Part shown: positions 30,009 to 31,065 of the stretch, in pieces | Position numbering within the stretch: position 1 is the first letter of the stretch | Layout: every line of letters begins with the position of its first letter | Source of the DNA: a virus | Direction: 5' to 3' (one strand) | Virus record (IMG/VR): IMGVR_UViG_3300049855_000291 | Location: 1-31,065 of that record | DNA length: 31,065 nt | Program-made: the position numbers and the translations under genes | Notes under the pieces: model-generated | Seen by the model: the letters and a program-made list of their open reading frames with translations, nothing else | Database searches by the model: none | Told to the model about the DNA's origin: nothing

Positions 30009-30323
30009 TCAGCTCAAAAACCCCGCCCTATCGAGTAGATCTATCAAGTCCTCGTTATCCACGTCGATCTCCGCATACGTCCCAGCATCGTCCGAATCCC
30101 CCCAATACAATGTCAGGGTGATCCGGTGAGCGGTCGCCAGCATGTTGTCGATCCTCCTCGCCAAAAAGATTTTTTTCGACGGCTCGAATTTCTCGATATC
30201 GAGCTCCATCCCGATTGTTTGGCGGGTGAATATATTAAACCCTAGGTCGATATCAAACACTGCCTGGTCGTAAGTCGCCATTGCAACAAATTTAGCGGGA
30301 TAACTCGATGTCCATGCTCGCAT
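30009..30323 (-). CDS. Degenerate nuclease-like (SNase-type OB fold) protein
   Basis: ATG 30323 (MRAWTSSYPAKFVA) has AGGAG eight bases upstream, overlapping the previous stop, and is preferred over a TTG at 30341. This gives 104 residues. The opening Y-P-A-K-F-V...Y-D...DIDLGFNIFTR follows the strand order of staphylococcal-nuclease-like phage proteins, where DGDT and a catalytic Arg should stand. Here the DGDT element is absent (YDQAVFDIDLG), so catalysis is unlikely. It could still bind DNA or RNA. This rests on a pattern match by eye. Confidence 0.5.
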   Translation of the reverse strand: MRAWTSSYPAKFVAMATYDQAVFDIDLGFNIFTRQTIGMELDIEKFEPSKKIFLARRIDNMLATAHRITLTLYWGDSDDAGTYAEIDVDNEDLIDLLDRAGFLS

Positions 30324-30334
30324 AATCGAAACTC

Positions 30335-30541
30335 CTAGCAAGTGACGGGTAAACCGCTGGGCGAAAAATGAGGAGCTAGGGACTTGGAGTTAGGAAGGAA
30401 AAGGTATTCAGTGCCGGATTTTGAGCAAAAATATTGGACACTCCCTACAAACGGGACGTAGTAAGTATTCGTTATGCTGACATACGCAAGCCACCCCGCG
30501 AAAAGCGCAATGGTTGTGACCACGACCAGGACGTAGTTCAT
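30335..30541 (-). CDS. Small membrane protein with exposed tail
   Basis: The frame is open from 30637, but ATG 30541 overlaps the upstream small gene as ATGA (30538-30541), so that start is chosen. This gives 68 residues: MNYVLVVVTTIALFAGWLAY... A hydrophobic helix (about residues 3-22) is followed by a Tyr/Ser/Pro-rich tail with Cys near the middle and at the very end. The tail could lie outside the membrane. It is translated with the membrane protein upstream of it. No match is recognised. Confidence 0.6.
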   Translation of the reverse strand: MNYVLVVVTTIALFAGWLAYVSITNTYYVPFVGSVQYFCSKSGTEYLFLPNSKSLAPHFSPSGLPVTC

Positions 30542-30681
30542 TTTTTTGCAAGGGTGTCGTTGGCGAGTTGTTTGGACTCGGCCCAACCGTGTAACATCAC
30601 CACGGGTTTGGTGATAATTTTTAGAACTATGCAGCATGCGCCTAAAATAAAAAGTCCGAAAAGCTTGATGTCAGCAATCAT
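30538..30681 (-). CDS. 47-residue membrane-anchored protein
   Basis: The ATG at 30681 has AAGGGA about seven bases upstream. The sequence starts MIADIKLFGLFILGACC and continues IVLKIITKPVVMLHG, then a charged tail ending LANDTLAKK. One hydrophobic helix (about residues 7-24, with two adjacent Cys) and a helical polar end. It overlaps the 68-residue membrane gene as ATGA. The pair may be a membrane complex, for example for lysis or for phage exclusion; nothing proves this. Confidence 0.6.
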   Translation of the reverse strand: MIADIKLFGLFILGACCIVLKIITKPVVMLHGWAESKQLANDTLAKK

Positions 30682-30695
30682 GAGTAATCCCTTTT

Positions 30696-30989
30696 TTAGT
30701 CGTTTATTGATCCCACAAGTTTAACATCAATCTCGACGGTCTGACCCTCAAAATTTCGGTAAAGAGCCTCGGAAAAGTCGTCTCTCAGGACCAACCTCAG
30801 CACTTTTGGACTGCGGTAAGTGTGAAAAACGATGATCCCGAAGCCTACGAGCTCGCCTTGGAGCCACTCGACGCGGTCGTAACGATCGAAAAGTCCCAGC
30901 CGAAAAAGTGCCGGTCCGAATCGCTTAAGCCTGACGACTTGCGGTTTTTGAAAAGGCAATTTTAGTTGGATAAGACTTTCGATCATCAT
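30696..30989 (-). CDS. Basic beta-rich protein, unknown
   Basis: This encodes 97 residues starting MMIESLIQLKLPFQKPQVVR; an in-frame ATG three bases later (30986) is an alternative, and no strong ribosome site precedes either. It starts five bases after the upstream stop. Strands with many Arg and aromatics (FGPALFRLGLFDRYDRVEWL, FGIIVFHTYRSPKVLRLVLR) suggest a small beta barrel. It ends with VEIDVKLVGSIND. The pattern is somewhat like the neighbouring 104-residue nuclease-like protein, but no motif is shared clearly. Confidence 0.62.
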   Translation of the reverse strand: MMIESLIQLKLPFQKPQVVRLKRFGPALFRLGLFDRYDRVEWLQGELVGFGIIVFHTYRSPKVLRLVLRDDFSEALYRNFEGQTVEIDVKLVGSIND

Positions 30990-30993
30990 ACGT

Positions 30994-31065
30994 TTAGTAG
31001 CCGAAGACTACAGACCACTGTTCGCCTACGGCAGTTCCCCCCATACGTTTTATTTTTGGATTCAT
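30994..31065 (-). CDS. Partial gene cut by the right edge
   Basis: The frame is open from the last base of the window to TAA at 30994. It begins with an ATG exactly at the edge (MNPKIKRMGGTAVGEQWS then VVFGY), so either this is a 23-residue peptide or, more likely, the C-terminal end of a longer protein whose start lies beyond the window. The next gene starts five bases later. Nothing can be said about function. Confidence 0.4.
   Translation of the reverse strand: MNPKIKRMGGTAVGEQWSVVFGY

Noticed and set aside
1-31065. Joining the two window ends as a circle
   Set aside because: Joining would carry the left-edge frame into an unconvincing 26-codon extension and would not merge with the right-edge partial frame, so no evidence supports that the ends are adjacent.

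Overview
The window is a stretch of a tailed-phage genome. It looks like a lytic podovirus-type phage: a large terminase, scaffold, capsid, head-tail adaptor, tail-nozzle and portal set is followed by large internal-virion (ejection) type proteins, and there is no tape-measure, sheath or tail-tube gene. Gene density is very high. Most neighbours overlap by 1-4 bases (ATGA or TAATG junctions), there are no tRNAs, rRNAs or insertion sequences, and no integrase was seen. The host cannot be named from this sequence; classical Shine-Dalgarno sites point to a bacterium. No RNA polymerase, DNA polymerase or recognisable endolysin is encoded here, so those functions lie outside the window, come from the host, or are hidden in unknown genes.

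Layout, right to left along the minus strand (the direction of transcription of most genes). The right edge (30009-31065, minus) is a cluster of small genes: a partial one, a 97-residue protein, two overlapping small membrane proteins and a degenerate nuclease-like protein. It converges, with one base between stop codons, on a plus-strand block at 28112-30007. That block holds a RuvC-like resolvase, a small protein, a cysteine-peptidase/transglutaminase-like protein, a 37-residue membrane protein, a promoter-like site and two unknown genes. A 36-bp divergent gap separates it from the minus-strand replication pair at 25623-28075: an archaeo-eukaryotic-type primase and an AAA+/SF3-like helicase. 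Downstream of the helicase is a 391-bp gene-free region with twelve copies of TGTTCCA/TGGAACA, an AT-rich tandem repeat and a polypurine tract. It is a good candidate for the replication origin.

Next come small unknown genes (one membrane/coiled-coil protein, one beta-rich virion-like protein), a small-terminase-like protein with an AT-hook (23457-24011), and a 762-residue unknown charged protein (20820-23108). A stretch at 20448-20819 then contains unusually small genes: a 13-residue basic peptide, two tandemly duplicated ~36-residue membrane proteins, and a chain of stop-start-linked minicistrons leading to a zinc-ribbon protein. Two small proteins precede the large terminase (18302-19753).

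The late morphogenesis run follows: small virion-like protein, scaffold, a likely decoration protein, major capsid protein, an intrinsic terminator, HxH-type tail fibre, two small proteins, head-tail adaptor, tail nozzle, portal, three ejection-type proteins, a 725-residue ejection protein with a glycine-zipper membrane segment, and two small beta-rich proteins, the last cut by the left edge. The portal lying after the nozzle, far from the terminase, is an unusual order.
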